Source of the DNA: Limiplasma sp034927815
GTDB taxonomy: Bacteria; Bacillota; Clostridia; Christensenellales; Aristaeellaceae
DNA: 64,000 nucleotides
Direction: 5' to 3'
Assembly: GCA_034927815.1 (NCBI GenBank)
Contig: JAYFPK010000008.1
Coordinates: 124,001-188,000 of the forward strand
Shown here: positions 56,626 through 64,000 of the stretch, in pieces
Numbering within the stretch: the first letter of the stretch is position 1
Layout of the letters: every line of letters starts with the position of its first letter
Notes under the pieces: generated by a model
Told to the model about the DNA's origin: nothing
Databases searched by the model: none
The model's input: the letters and a program-made list of their open reading frames with translations, nothing else
Program-made: the position numbers and the translations under genes

Positions 56626-57399
56626 TCATCCTCCCTTTTCTTCCTTCATCCCCATCCATCCCTCCAGCAGCGGCGTGTACGTTTCGGGCACCTGGCCCAG
56701 CACTGTGGCGGCGTATACCGGAAGCCACCGCATCACATCCTCCCTGGAAATTCCGGACACCTCGCAGTACCGCTTCAGGTAAGTCTCCGCGATGTCCTGG
56801 CTGACAAAGCGGTAGGATACGTAGGAACAAACGGCGTCCGCCGCCGGGTCGCCCTTGCAGATCTGGAGCAGATCGATGATCGTGTACTCCGTTCCGTCAA
56901 AGAAGACATTCCCCGCATGAAAGTCGCAGTGGCACAGCGCCTGGCCGTCGGGCAGCTTTGCGAGCTCCTGGAGCTTTTCCTGCCTTTGGCTGTCGGAGAG
57001 GCTGCCGTTGCGCATCAGATCGCTCCGAAAGCGCGCCTTGATGTCCGGAGCCCACTGGGCGCCATTGCCCTGCTTTTGCAAGCGGCACTGGAGGTCCACA
57101 AGGGCATAGAGCGTTTCTTTGCTCGTAGCCGGATCGGTTACCGCGTCCACCAGCGTTTTTCCCTTGACCTGGTCCATGCGTATGCCGTAGCGCCCGTCCG
57201 CCAGCAGCACCTCGTACACCTTGGGGCCGGGAAAATTCTCCCGCTCCAGGTTCGCCATGATATAGGCCTCGGAAAAGACGTTGATTTTAGGATACCCCTC
57301 CCGGTACAGCTTCACCGCATACCCGTCCTTCGCGTATACGGTGGCCTGGGCTCCCCGGCCCACCACGGGCCCGAACATTTCTTCAAAATTATGGCACAT
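56626..57399 (-). CDS. Aminoglycoside phosphotransferase/choline-kinase-fold enzyme
   Basis: 257 residues from ATG 57399, with AAGGAAGAAGG upstream. The kinase-like core is clear: VVGRGAQATVYAKDGYAVKLYR (N-lobe with catalytic Lys), ALCHCDFHAGNVFFDG (the catalytic H-x-D-x-x-x-x-N loop) and YTIIDLLQICKGDPAADAV (the metal-binding Asp). The substrate is unknown: the fold covers antibiotic kinases and small-metabolite kinases. There is no resistance-locus context, so a metabolic role is more likely. Confidence 0.85.
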   Translation of the reverse strand: MCHNFEEMFGPVVGRGAQATVYAKDGYAVKLYREGYPKINVFSEAYIMANLERENFPGPKVYEVLLADGRYGIRMDQVKGKTLVDAVTDPATSKETLYALVDLQCRLQKQGNGAQWAPDIKARFRSDLMRNGSLSDSQRQEKLQELAKLPDGQALCHCDFHAGNVFFDGTEYTIIDLLQICKGDPAADAVCSYVSYRFVSQDIAETYLKRYCEVSGISREDVMRWLPVYAATVLGQVPETYTPLLEGWMGMKEEKGG

Positions 57400-57431
57400 T
57401 TTCCAACCTTCTTCCTTTTCTGCCTGATAAA

Positions 57432-57582
57432 GGAATTTTCCTGCTGTAACCCTTGGTAAAATACAAGTTTTCCTTGCCTGCGCTGGCGCGCCGCGCCGGG
57501 AGAGCACCGGCCCTTATCCTTTTGCTGTAACCGTCGTCAAAAAACGAGCTTTCCTTGCCTACGCTGGCGCGCCACATTGAGA
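57432..57582. repeat. Imperfect tandem repeat, period 81, at the SDR 3' end
   Basis: GCTGTAACC at 57443 and 57524, and TTCCTTGCCT at 57470 and 57551, are exactly 81 bases apart, with TTCCTTGCCTxCGCTGGCGCGCC repeated. The second copy encodes the last residues of the SDR gene (RQRRQGKLVF) and its stop; the first copy is a degenerate duplicate beyond the stop. In one minus-strand frame both copies read R-A-S-x-G-K-E-x-x-x-F, then G-Y-S-x-K-I. Confidence 0.6.
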
Positions 57583-58349
57583 AAATACTGGTCCTTGTCC
57601 CCCTGCCCCATGGGGTCAAAGCAATCCTTGGCCCCTTTCAGGTCCGGATCATCCCCGAAGATGACCCTGTCGTTATCCACAACCCCATGCAGGACGCGGC
57701 TGGCGGACTGGCGCGGGGTCTGGGCGTTCTCGGGCGGCTTCATATCCCCGAATATGGCGGTCGCAGTGGTTCCCGGCGTAGCGGAGGAGATTTTGATGTT
57801 GTCGTCCCAATACTCATAGCGCAGGGCCAGGGTCAACCCGTTCAGCGCGGCCTTTGTGGCGGAATAGCGGGATTGGCACGGCATCGGCCACAGGGCGACG
57901 CCGGAGATGACGTTGATGATCTGACCGCCGCCCTGCTGGAGCATGATGGGCAGCACCGCCCGCACGCCGTACAAGGCGCTGAAAAAGTTCAGGTCAAAGG
58001 CGGCTTTCCAATCCGCGTCGGTTTGGTCGCTGAAGTAGCCTCCAAACCCGCCCCCCGCGTTATTGATCAGCAGGTCAAAGCGGCCGTCAAAGAATTCCGC
58101 CGACGAGGCGATCAGGTTCCGGACATTCTCCTGGCCTGTGACGTCGCACAGGATTCCTTTCACCCGGTCCCCATGCCGGGCTTTCAGCCTTTCCTCCTGC
58201 TGGGCGAGGTGCTCCCGGTTGATATCCGCCATGACGACCTTGGCGGCGTTGCTTTCCAGGAGCTCCTCCGCCAGCGCGAGCCCGATGCCGGAGGCCGCCC
58301 CCGTTACCACGGCGTTCTTTCCCCGAAAGTATTCCTTATCATACTCCAT
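57537..58349 (-). CDS. Short-chain dehydrogenase/reductase
   Basis: 270-residue NAD(P)-dependent oxidoreductase. Start ATG 58349 follows AAAGGAG. Classical SDR motifs are present: VTGAASGIGLAL (cofactor loop), LLINNAGGGFGG, INVISGVALW (catalytic Ser), and YSATKAALNG (Tyr-x-x-x-Lys). Asp after the second strand (MADINREH) suggests NAD preference. It is in a minus-strand row with an acetoacetate-decarboxylase-like enzyme and an ene-reductase, so it probably reduces or oxidises a hydroxyl or keto group of the same substrate. The C-terminal codons lie in a tandem repeat. Confidence 0.93.
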   Translation of the reverse strand: MEYDKEYFRGKNAVVTGAASGIGLALAEELLESNAAKVVMADINREHLAQQEERLKARHGDRVKGILCDVTGQENVRNLIASSAEFFDGRFDLLINNAGGGFGGYFSDQTDADWKAAFDLNFFSALYGVRAVLPIMLQQGGGQIINVISGVALWPMPCQSRYSATKAALNGLTLALRYEYWDDNIKISSATPGTTATAIFGDMKPPENAQTPRQSASRVLHGVVDNDRVIFGDDPDLKGAKDCFDPMGQGDKDQYFLNVARQRRQGKLVF

Positions 58350-58380
58350 GCTGCCTTCTCCTTTCCGTCCATCCCTGGGT

Positions 58381-59235
58381 TTAGTTGGTTTCATACCGTT
58401 GATGGCCCCGGCACAGCAGGCTGCGGTCGTAGCGGCCGGCGTAGAGGTACTGCATCGTATCCAAAGCTGTGGCCGGGTCCTGGGGATAGCGGTACAGCAG
58501 GGACGTGCCCCGGACGCTGTTATCGCACTTGGCCCACCCCGCCCCCAGAACGGAAACCACGGGGATGTCCCCCCAGGGATCGTCCGGGGAGGACGCCAGG
58601 GTGAGGGTTGCCGCAGCGGGTTCCCACGCGTAGTAGCGGGTGGGGCTGTCGTAATAGATCAGCTCCATGTCCTTGAAGCCCCCGTCCAGGCGGTATTTGT
58701 GCAGGAGGCATCCACCCTGCGTCAAAATCCCCCCGGGAGCCTCCTGGCAGCCTTCCTGTTCCACATGGAAGGAGGGATCGTTATACCGCCCTATTTCCAA
58801 TTCCACATCCACCAGGCGGACCCCGTCGCGCTCGATGCAGCAGTGCCCACGGGCGTCCGTGCGCTCCACCACAATGCGCTGGCACAGCTTTTTGGGCAAG
58901 CCCGAGGCCTCCCGGCCCGCGAAGGCGCCCATCAAGGCCCCCGGCCCGCTCAATTGAAGGTTGAAGAAGTACAGGCCCGTCCGCTCCTTGTAGCGGGCCA
59001 TCACGCCGATGCCGCCCTCCAGGTACCAGGGGGCGAAGGTGGGTTCGCGGATGTTGACGATGTACACATAGAACATGGGCTTCCGATCGTCCGCCAGCTC
59101 CAGCGGGGGAGGCAGGAGCCTTTTGACGCTAGGGTCGGCAATGCCAAACAGGTAGAGGCCCTCCTGGCTGTTCATCGCCCCGCCGTCCATGAACCCCGCC
59201 AGCTTTTGCGCCGGTACAAAGTAACTGGTCTGCAT
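58381..59235 (-). CDS. Acetoacetate decarboxylase family protein
   Basis: 284 residues from ATG 59235, preceded by AGGAGGG. The family barrel is evident: PMFYVYIVNIREPTFAPWYLEGGIGVMARYK and GREASGLPKKLCQRIVVER, where the tandem Lys aligns with the Schiff-base lysine of C. acetobutylicum Adc (GRE-x-x-G-F-P-K-K). Members decarboxylate or perform aldol/dehydration chemistry on 3-oxo acids. There are no CoA-transferase genes nearby, so a solvent pathway is not indicated. Confidence 0.87.
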   Translation of the reverse strand: MQTSYFVPAQKLAGFMDGGAMNSQEGLYLFGIADPSVKRLLPPPLELADDRKPMFYVYIVNIREPTFAPWYLEGGIGVMARYKERTGLYFFNLQLSGPGALMGAFAGREASGLPKKLCQRIVVERTDARGHCCIERDGVRLVDVELEIGRYNDPSFHVEQEGCQEAPGGILTQGGCLLHKYRLDGGFKDMELIYYDSPTRYYAWEPAAATLTLASSPDDPWGDIPVVSVLGAGWAKCDNSVRGTSLLYRYPQDPATALDTMQYLYAGRYDRSLLCRGHQRYETN

Positions 59236-59254
59236 GCTTGATTCCCTCCTTTTC

Positions 59255-61189
59255 TCATGACGGCCCTTCCATGGGCCTGAACACAAAGGCCTGGGCGTGG
59301 GCGTCCTGGGTGGCCTCCAGGATGCGCCCGCACCGCTTGGCGTCGCCGATGACCCGGACATTGTCCAAGGCCGAGCAAAACTCCTCCACCGTTTCCTTCC
59401 GGGGCCGCACGCCCACGGCCAGCACCACCCAATCCGCCTGGACGCCCACACTCTCTTGGTCGGACAGCCTTGTGAGCGTGGCCCGGCCCGGGGCGATCCG
59501 CGCAAGGCGGTGCCCGGTGAGGATGGAGGGGCCGTAGGGGTTGATCCGGCTCATGACGTCCTCCACAAGGGCCGGATACATGCCCGTGCCCACCGCGTCC
59601 GTCATGTCCACCAAGGTGAGCCCGCAGCCCCGGCCCGCCAGCATCTCCCCGGCCTCCAGCCCGGTCATGCCCGCGCCGATCACCGCCACGGCGGAGTCGG
59701 GCTTGATTTTCCCCGTCAGCACCTCCTCGGCGGTGCAGACATGGGCGCTGTCGATCCCTTCCACAGGCGGCTTGATGGGAGCGCCGCCGCAGGCCACAAA
59801 GGTGCCGCAGGGGTTCAGGCCGCGGATTTTCTCCACCGTGGCCTTCTCCCCACAGCGGACCTCAATCCCCGCATGCCGCACCTGGGCGATCAGCGAATCG
59901 GCGTATTGGGTGATGAGCGCCTTGCCATAGCCCTTGTCCGCCACGTTCAGCGCACCCCCCAGCCGCGCCTCCTCCTCCAAAATCACAGGGAAAAACCCCC
60001 GCGCCTTCAGCACCAGCGCCGCTTCCATGCCCGCGGGCCCGCCCCCCACGACGGCCACCGTTCGCCCGCCGCCGTCCCGGCGGGGGCATGCGTACTCCCG
60101 CTCCCGGCCCGCCGCCGGGTTTACGGCGCACCTGACCCGGCGCAGCTTGCAGATTTCCTCAAAGCAGGCCAGGCAGCCGATGCAGCGGCGGATCTCCTCC
60201 TGCCGCCCTTCAAAGGCCTTGTTGCACCACTGGGGGTCCGCCAGGTGCCCGCGCCCCACGCCCACCAGGTCGCAGACGCCTTCCGCCAGCAGCTCCTCAG
60301 CGATTTTGGGCTCTTTGACGTTGCACACCGCGATCACCGGGATGCTCACAGCCTCCTTGACGGCGGCGGCCATGTGCTTCTTCCAGCCCTGGGCAAAGGT
60401 TCCCGGCTCGATGCAGCCCTGGGAGAAGCAGCTCACGTCAATGGCGTCCGCCCCCGCCCGCTCCAACCCAACGGCGATCCTTTGGGCCTCCTCCAGGTCC
60501 GCTCCCCCCGGCAGGTCCTCCTGGGCGTTGATGCGCACGGAAATGGGGAAATGCGGCCCGCATGCGGCGCGGATTCCTTGGAGTACCTCCACCGCAAAGC
60601 GCATCCGCCCCTCAAAGCTGCCGCCGTACGCGTCCGTGCGGCGGTTCATGGCCGGGCTCAAAAACTCATTGACGAGGTATCCGTGGGCCCCATGAAGCTC
60701 CACCCCATCCGCCCCCGCCATCTGCACCACCCGGGCCGCGTCCACAAAGGCCTGAACCAAGGCCCCGCATTCCTCCGTGCTCAGGACGCGCACCGCCCCC
60801 TCCTCCATCCAGGGCAGCGGGGAAGGGGCCACGGGCTGTACGCCCGTGACGGCGGGGGAGGCCATTGCGCCGGGATGCTGAAGCTGAAAAAAGAGCTTTG
60901 CATCGTATTTGTGGACCGCGTCCACCAGCCGCTGCAAATCAGGGATGTCCCTGACGCTGCGGGCCGCCAGCTGGCACGGCTCCCCGGCGCCCGCGCCGTC
61001 GGCCACCCGGGTGATCTCGGTGATGATGAGCCCTACGCCGCCCCGGGCCCGGGCCTCGTAATAGGCGATGATGTCCTCGGACACGCCGCCGTCCCGGGCG
61101 GAAAGGTTCACCCCCATGGCCGGCATCACCACCCGGTTGTGCAAGCAAAGGCTTCCGATGGAAACCGGGCTTGTGAGCTTGCGGTACAT
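59255..61189 (-). CDS. Old-yellow-enzyme/2,4-dienoyl-CoA-reductase-type ene-reductase
   Basis: 644 residues from ATG 61189 (GGGGGGAGGAG upstream). Three modules: an FMN barrel (residues about 1-330: LHNRVVMPAMGVNLS, QLQHPGA, DGVELHGAHGYLVNEFLSPAMNRRTD), an Fe-S cysteine cluster (RCIGCLACFEEICKLRRVRC) and FAD/NAD Rossmann domains (VAVVGGGPAGMEAALVLK; VAVIGAGMTGLEAGEML). This architecture occurs in FadH, trimethylamine dehydrogenase and the bile-acid enzymes BaiCD and BaiH. It uses NAD(P)H to reduce an activated double bond. Nearby SDR and decarboxylase genes suggest a shared pathway. Confidence 0.93.
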   Translation of the reverse strand: MYRKLTSPVSIGSLCLHNRVVMPAMGVNLSARDGGVSEDIIAYYEARARGGVGLIITEITRVADGAGAGEPCQLAARSVRDIPDLQRLVDAVHKYDAKLFFQLQHPGAMASPAVTGVQPVAPSPLPWMEEGAVRVLSTEECGALVQAFVDAARVVQMAGADGVELHGAHGYLVNEFLSPAMNRRTDAYGGSFEGRMRFAVEVLQGIRAACGPHFPISVRINAQEDLPGGADLEEAQRIAVGLERAGADAIDVSCFSQGCIEPGTFAQGWKKHMAAAVKEAVSIPVIAVCNVKEPKIAEELLAEGVCDLVGVGRGHLADPQWCNKAFEGRQEEIRRCIGCLACFEEICKLRRVRCAVNPAAGREREYACPRRDGGGRTVAVVGGGPAGMEAALVLKARGFFPVILEEEARLGGALNVADKGYGKALITQYADSLIAQVRHAGIEVRCGEKATVEKIRGLNPCGTFVACGGAPIKPPVEGIDSAHVCTAEEVLTGKIKPDSAVAVIGAGMTGLEAGEMLAGRGCGLTLVDMTDAVGTGMYPALVEDVMSRINPYGPSILTGHRLARIAPGRATLTRLSDQESVGVQADWVVLAVGVRPRKETVEEFCSALDNVRVIGDAKRCGRILEATQDAHAQAFVFRPMEGPS

Positions 61190-61214
61190 TTCTCCTCCCC
61201 CCTTTCGGGTGTCC

Positions 61215-61478
61215 TCACCCCTGGCTGCCGGGGGATTGCAAATCCCCGGCCAGCACAACCTCCATCACTTCATGGACCGTCACCCTCACGCGGCCGTTGC
61301 CCCAGGAGATGAAATCGCCGTCGGTTTCCACGGCCCCAAAGAGCGCCTCATCCTCCAGCTCCTTATATTTCATCGTGCGCAGCTTCACGGACAGGTCCAC
61401 GATCACGCAGCTGCCGCTTTCCATCTCCATAAAAAGCCGATGACCCTTCATGGGGAGCACCGCCTTGATATAGCGCAT
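61215..61478 (-). CDS. DUF2442-domain protein
   Basis: 87 residues: RYIKAVLPMKGHRLFMEMESGSCVIVDLS, then LEDEALFGAVETDGDFISWGNG, the usual DUF2442 pattern (charged strand, vDL, F-x-x-V, I-x-W). AAAGGGGG upstream of ATG 61478. DUF2442 proteins are small, cytoplasmic and of unknown function, sometimes beside toxin-antitoxin genes; here it precedes the ene-reductase by 25 bases. Confidence 0.82.
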   Translation of the reverse strand: MRYIKAVLPMKGHRLFMEMESGSCVIVDLSVKLRTMKYKELEDEALFGAVETDGDFISWGNGRVRVTVHEVMEVVLAGDLQSPGSQG

Positions 61479-61503
61479 GGCCCATCCCCCTTTCGGCTGA
61501 ATC

Positions 61504-61575
61504 CCCTATACGAAAACCCGCCCTATCTTCATGATAGGACAGGGGAGGAATTTGCGCATCACCCGAACGGGTGAT
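61504..61575 (-). promoter_or_regulatory. Candidate regulated promoter region of the ene-reductase operon
   Basis: A TATAGG -10-like box (61504-61509, minus strand) has no consensus -35. Two inverted repeats lie upstream: CCTATC-TTCAT-GATAGG (61522-61538) and ATCACCC-GAAC-GGGTGAT (61558-61575). The lack of a -35 plus nearby palindromes suggests an activator site, perhaps for the LuxR-type regulator encoded just upstream. The outer palindrome could instead be that gene's terminator. Confidence 0.4.
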
Positions 61576-61600
61576 TTTGGATGATTTTTCCAGACCGGCG

Positions 61601-64000
61601 CTATTTCAACTTTTCGGCCAGCTTGGCGCGGCGGTCAATGTCCAGCTTTTGAAAGATAACCCGCAAGTGCGCGTGCACCGTATTTTCAGATACAAACAGC
61701 CGCTCCGCGATCTCCCGGTTGCGCAGGCCCTGGGCGGCCAGCAGCGCCACCTCCCGCTCCCGCTCGGTCAGGTCCGGGGGCAACTCCCCCGCGGTGAGCA
61801 CCCCCAGCAGCACGCTTTGGCCGCAGCAGTACCGCTCCTTGTACTCGTGAAAGGGAAGGAGAAACCGCCCGTACTTTTTTTCCATCAGCTCCTCAAGAAG
61901 CTCCTCAAACACCGGGGCAAAGCCGGCGCAAAAGGCCACGAGGCCATCCGGCATCATCAGTTCGGCGGCGCGTTCCAAGGCCGCGGCCGCCCTTTCCCGG
62001 CGGCCCATTACAAAATCAGCGGCGGCCGACAGCAGCCAGGCGATGGCGTCCGAATACAGGGATCTCCTTCTCAGCTTGGGGGGCAGCGCCTCTATGGTGC
62101 CCAGGAGCCGCGCGAAGGCCCCCCGCTTCAACAGGAACATGAAATGCACATAGAGCCCGTTGGTATGCATGGGGGTGAGCAGCCGGGGGCCGAACTCCCC
62201 GTTTTTCAGCCAGCCGGCGACCCGCTCCAAGGCCCCAAGCTCCACCAGAAGATTGCCGTGGACCGTATCCAGCACCGTACGGGTGAAAAACACGCCCTGA
62301 TTCCCGCAGGAGGCGGCCTTTTCCATCAAGGAAATAGCGTTTTGCCAGCCCTGTACGTCGCACTTCAAAATCGCAATGTCCGCCAGGGTCAGCGCGGCGC
62401 TGAGCTGGATGATGCACTGCCGCCTGTCCTCGGCCAGGGCCAGGGCCTTGTACGCGAAGACCTCCGCCCCCGGTATATCGCACCGGTTGTAGGCCAGCTC
62501 GGCCCGAAACAGCGCGTCCGCGCCGCTGCCATGGCCCTGGGTCAGCCGGGAATAGACGGCGATAAACGCCTCCAGGGCGTCGGCCTCCCGGTCGGCCTCC
62601 CCGGCGTTGATATGAAACTCCGTAAGCTGGTAATACCCGCCGAAGGCCCAGGGAGCCTGGGGCAAAATGACCCGGGAGCAGGCCGCGCCAAACAGGGCCT
62701 CGGCCTCCTGCGCCCTGGGGAGCATCTTTTCCAGCTGGGGATATTGCAGATACACGGACAACAGCAGCCATTCCGCCCTCAGCAGGCCGGTTTGGGGCAA
62801 AAGCCCGTCCAGCTCGGCCATGAGCCTTGCAAACTCCCCGTCCTTGCCCCAGGATTTAAGGGCCCAGGCGGCGCACAGCATGGCAAGGGGATGCCGCTCC
62901 CTGACGTCCGCCGGGCAGTTTTGGGCGACGTCCAGGGCGATCTCAAAAAACGTGCCCTCCCCGATCTCCTCATAAATCAAAGGGGACAGGTCCAGGGAGA
63001 GAAGCGCTTCGTAGGCGTTTACCCGGGCGTAAAACTCCGCCGCCTCCGCGGTCTTGCCCTCCTCCAGGCACACATCCCCCGCCCTTTTCAGGCATTCCCG
63101 CTCAAAGGCCTCCCCCCGCCGGGCCCGCTCCCGCATCAGCAGCTCAAAGAGGATCGCGTGGGGCTCGTAGCGCCGCTGCTGGGCATCATACCGGATGAAG
63201 GGGCTGTTCAGGCAATCCGCGGCGTACTCCGGCAGCGCGCCGCAGCGCAGCAAGGCGCATAGTTGCCGGGTGGTAACCGTTGGAAAATAAGACAGGCGAA
63301 GGAGGAATTCCTGCCCTTCGCCTGTAAGCTTGTCCCAGATGAGCCTCTCCATGAGCTGCACGATGGCGGTATCGGAAAAATCCCCGGTCTTTTGGTAGGC
63401 GCAAAGCTGCAAATAGACGGCGATGACCCAGCCGTCGGTCACATCCTTCACCCGCCACGCCTGTGCGGGGGTGATCTCCACGCCGGCCAGGCGGTAGTAC
63501 CGGCGGATGTCCTCCGCCTCCAGCCGCAGGTCCTGGGCTGTGATATGGGGGATGCCCCAGGTGGCGATGGCAGAGAGAAAGTCCCGCTGGAGCATCTGGG
63601 TGATCAGGATGATATGCGGCGCATCCCCGCCGTGCTCCAGCAGCGCGGCCCAAAAGGGGGGCGGCACCACGGCGGACAGGCACTGGAAATTGTCGATCAC
63701 AAGCCAGGTTTCATGGCTGCTCCGGATGGCCCGGATGATATCGCAGGCTTCCCCCAAGGTGAAGGCGTTGGGAAAGCCCGTGGCGAGCAGCGCTTCCCCG
63801 GCCTGGCTGTCGATCCGGGCGATTTCCCGGCAAAAGCGCCGGTACAGGGCCACCGGGGCTTCCTCCACGGCGGTAAACCAAAAAACATCCGCGCCTTGCG
63901 GCGTGGCTGCCTCCAGCTGATCCCACACAGCGGTGGTTTTGCCATATCCCGAGGGCGCTTCCACAATCGCCGCCGGCGAAGTAACAAGCACCCGCAATTT
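61601..64000 (-). CDS. MalT-type LuxR-family transcriptional regulator (partial, N-terminus cut)
   Basis: About 800 residues visible; the 5' end lies beyond 64000 since the frame runs open to the last base. N-terminal signal-transduction ATPase: VEAPSGYGKTTAVWDQL (Walker A) and TWLVIDNFQCL (Walker B). Middle: helical repeats (VCLEEGKTAEAAEFYARVNAYEALLSL and others). C-terminus: a LuxR helix-turn-helix, LTEREREVALLAAQGLRNREIAERLFVSENTVHAHLRVIFQKL. Like MalT it is probably an ATP- and ligand-dependent activator. The downstream reductase gene set is the likely target by position. Confidence 0.93.
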   Translation of the reverse strand, partial: KLRVLVTSPAAIVEAPSGYGKTTAVWDQLEAATPQGADVFWFTAVEEAPVALYRRFCREIARIDSQAGEALLATGFPNAFTLGEACDIIRAIRSSHETWLVIDNFQCLSAVVPPPFWAALLEHGGDAPHIILITQMLQRDFLSAIATWGIPHITAQDLRLEAEDIRRYYRLAGVEITPAQAWRVKDVTDGWVIAVYLQLCAYQKTGDFSDTAIVQLMERLIWDKLTGEGQEFLLRLSYFPTVTTRQLCALLRCGALPEYAADCLNSPFIRYDAQQRRYEPHAILFELLMRERARRGEAFERECLKRAGDVCLEEGKTAEAAEFYARVNAYEALLSLDLSPLIYEEIGEGTFFEIALDVAQNCPADVRERHPLAMLCAAWALKSWGKDGEFARLMAELDGLLPQTGLLRAEWLLLSVYLQYPQLEKMLPRAQEAEALFGAACSRVILPQAPWAFGGYYQLTEFHINAGEADREADALEAFIAVYSRLTQGHGSGADALFRAELAYNRCDIPGAEVFAYKALALAEDRRQCIIQLSAALTLADIAILKCDVQGWQNAISLMEKAASCGNQGVFFTRTVLDTVHGNLLVELGALERVAGWLKNGEFGPRLLTPMHTNGLYVHFMFLLKRGAFARLLGTIEALPPKLRRRSLYSDAIAWLLSAAADFVMGRRERAAAALERAAELMMPDGLVAFCAGFAPVFEELLEELMEKKYGRFLLPFHEYKERYCCGQSVLLGVLTAGELPPDLTEREREVALLAAQGLRNREIAERLFVSENTVHAHLRVIFQKLDIDRRAKLAEKLK

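Noticed and set aside
56626..57399. Antibiotic resistance (aminoglycoside phosphotransferase)
   Set aside because: The fold is shared by many metabolic kinases, there are no mobile-element or resistance neighbours, and no subtype-specific motif is visible.

Overview
The window looks like a chromosome segment of a high-GC member of Clostridia (Firmicutes), possibly a Christensenellales-type or related gut anaerobe. The evidence is a class III (oxygen-independent) ribonucleotide reductase, two TRAP transport systems, a VanW-type secreted protein, short secreted proteins with typical Gram-positive signal peptides, strong AGGAGG-type ribosome binding sites, and an AT-poor core in which long antisense reading frames are common. 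I cannot name the species from sequence alone.

Layout. 0-3.9 kb: gyrA behind a 36-base poly-C tract, then a ketopantoate-reductase-like gene. 3.9-9.8 kb: a sugar or sugar-acid catabolic operon (GntR/FCD regulator with two near-consensus promoters, DctP/DctQ/DctM TRAP transporter, FGGY kinase, HpcH/HpaI aldolase). 10.2-14.1 kb: two unknown exported or membrane proteins, glmM, and a sugar phosphate isomerase/epimerase. 14.2-18.9 kb: four co-oriented genes that I read as a possible undescribed cassette: an immunity-like protein, a Syd/SUKH-like protein, a 728-residue protein with an acidic repeat tail, and a soluble VirD4/TraG-like ATPase. 18.9-24.9 kb: deoC, a VanW protein, a divergent small-protein/XRE pair, and mgtA behind an attenuator-like leader with a short upstream reading frame.

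24.9-32.0 kb is accessory DNA: long gene-poor gaps, an HD protein, a GNAT-membrane fusion, two more GNATs, a nitroreductase-like protein, a 3' remnant of a DUF3732 ATPase, a doubly truncated TraG/VirD4 gene, a TPR-NPCBM protein, and a 3' half of a tRNA gene beside an intact seven-tRNA operon (32.0-32.7 kb). This is the footprint of a decayed integrated element at a tRNA locus.

32.9-45.6 kb: two tandem GT-C glycosyltransferase paralogs, a 48-residue conserved small protein, nrdD, a ComEC-type metallo-beta-lactamase protein, a GNAT, a HelD-like helicase and a short alanyl-tRNA synthetase lacking the C-terminal domain. 45.9-50.7 kb: an AraC regulator facing an amidohydrolase, a fused TAXI-TRAP permease and its binding protein. 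50.9-57.4 kb: an MFS exporter, a Gfo/Idh/MocA oxidoreductase, a run of secreted proteins (one with chagasin-type inhibitor motifs), a membrane protein and a small-molecule kinase. 57.5-64 kb: a minus-strand redox gene set (SDR, acetoacetate-decarboxylase-like, old-yellow-enzyme/iron-sulfur reductase, DUF2442) next to a MalT-type LuxR regulator cut by the window end.

No rRNA gene, CRISPR array or intact transposase was seen. A modular GC-rich intergenic repeat with hairpins occurs at several gene ends.
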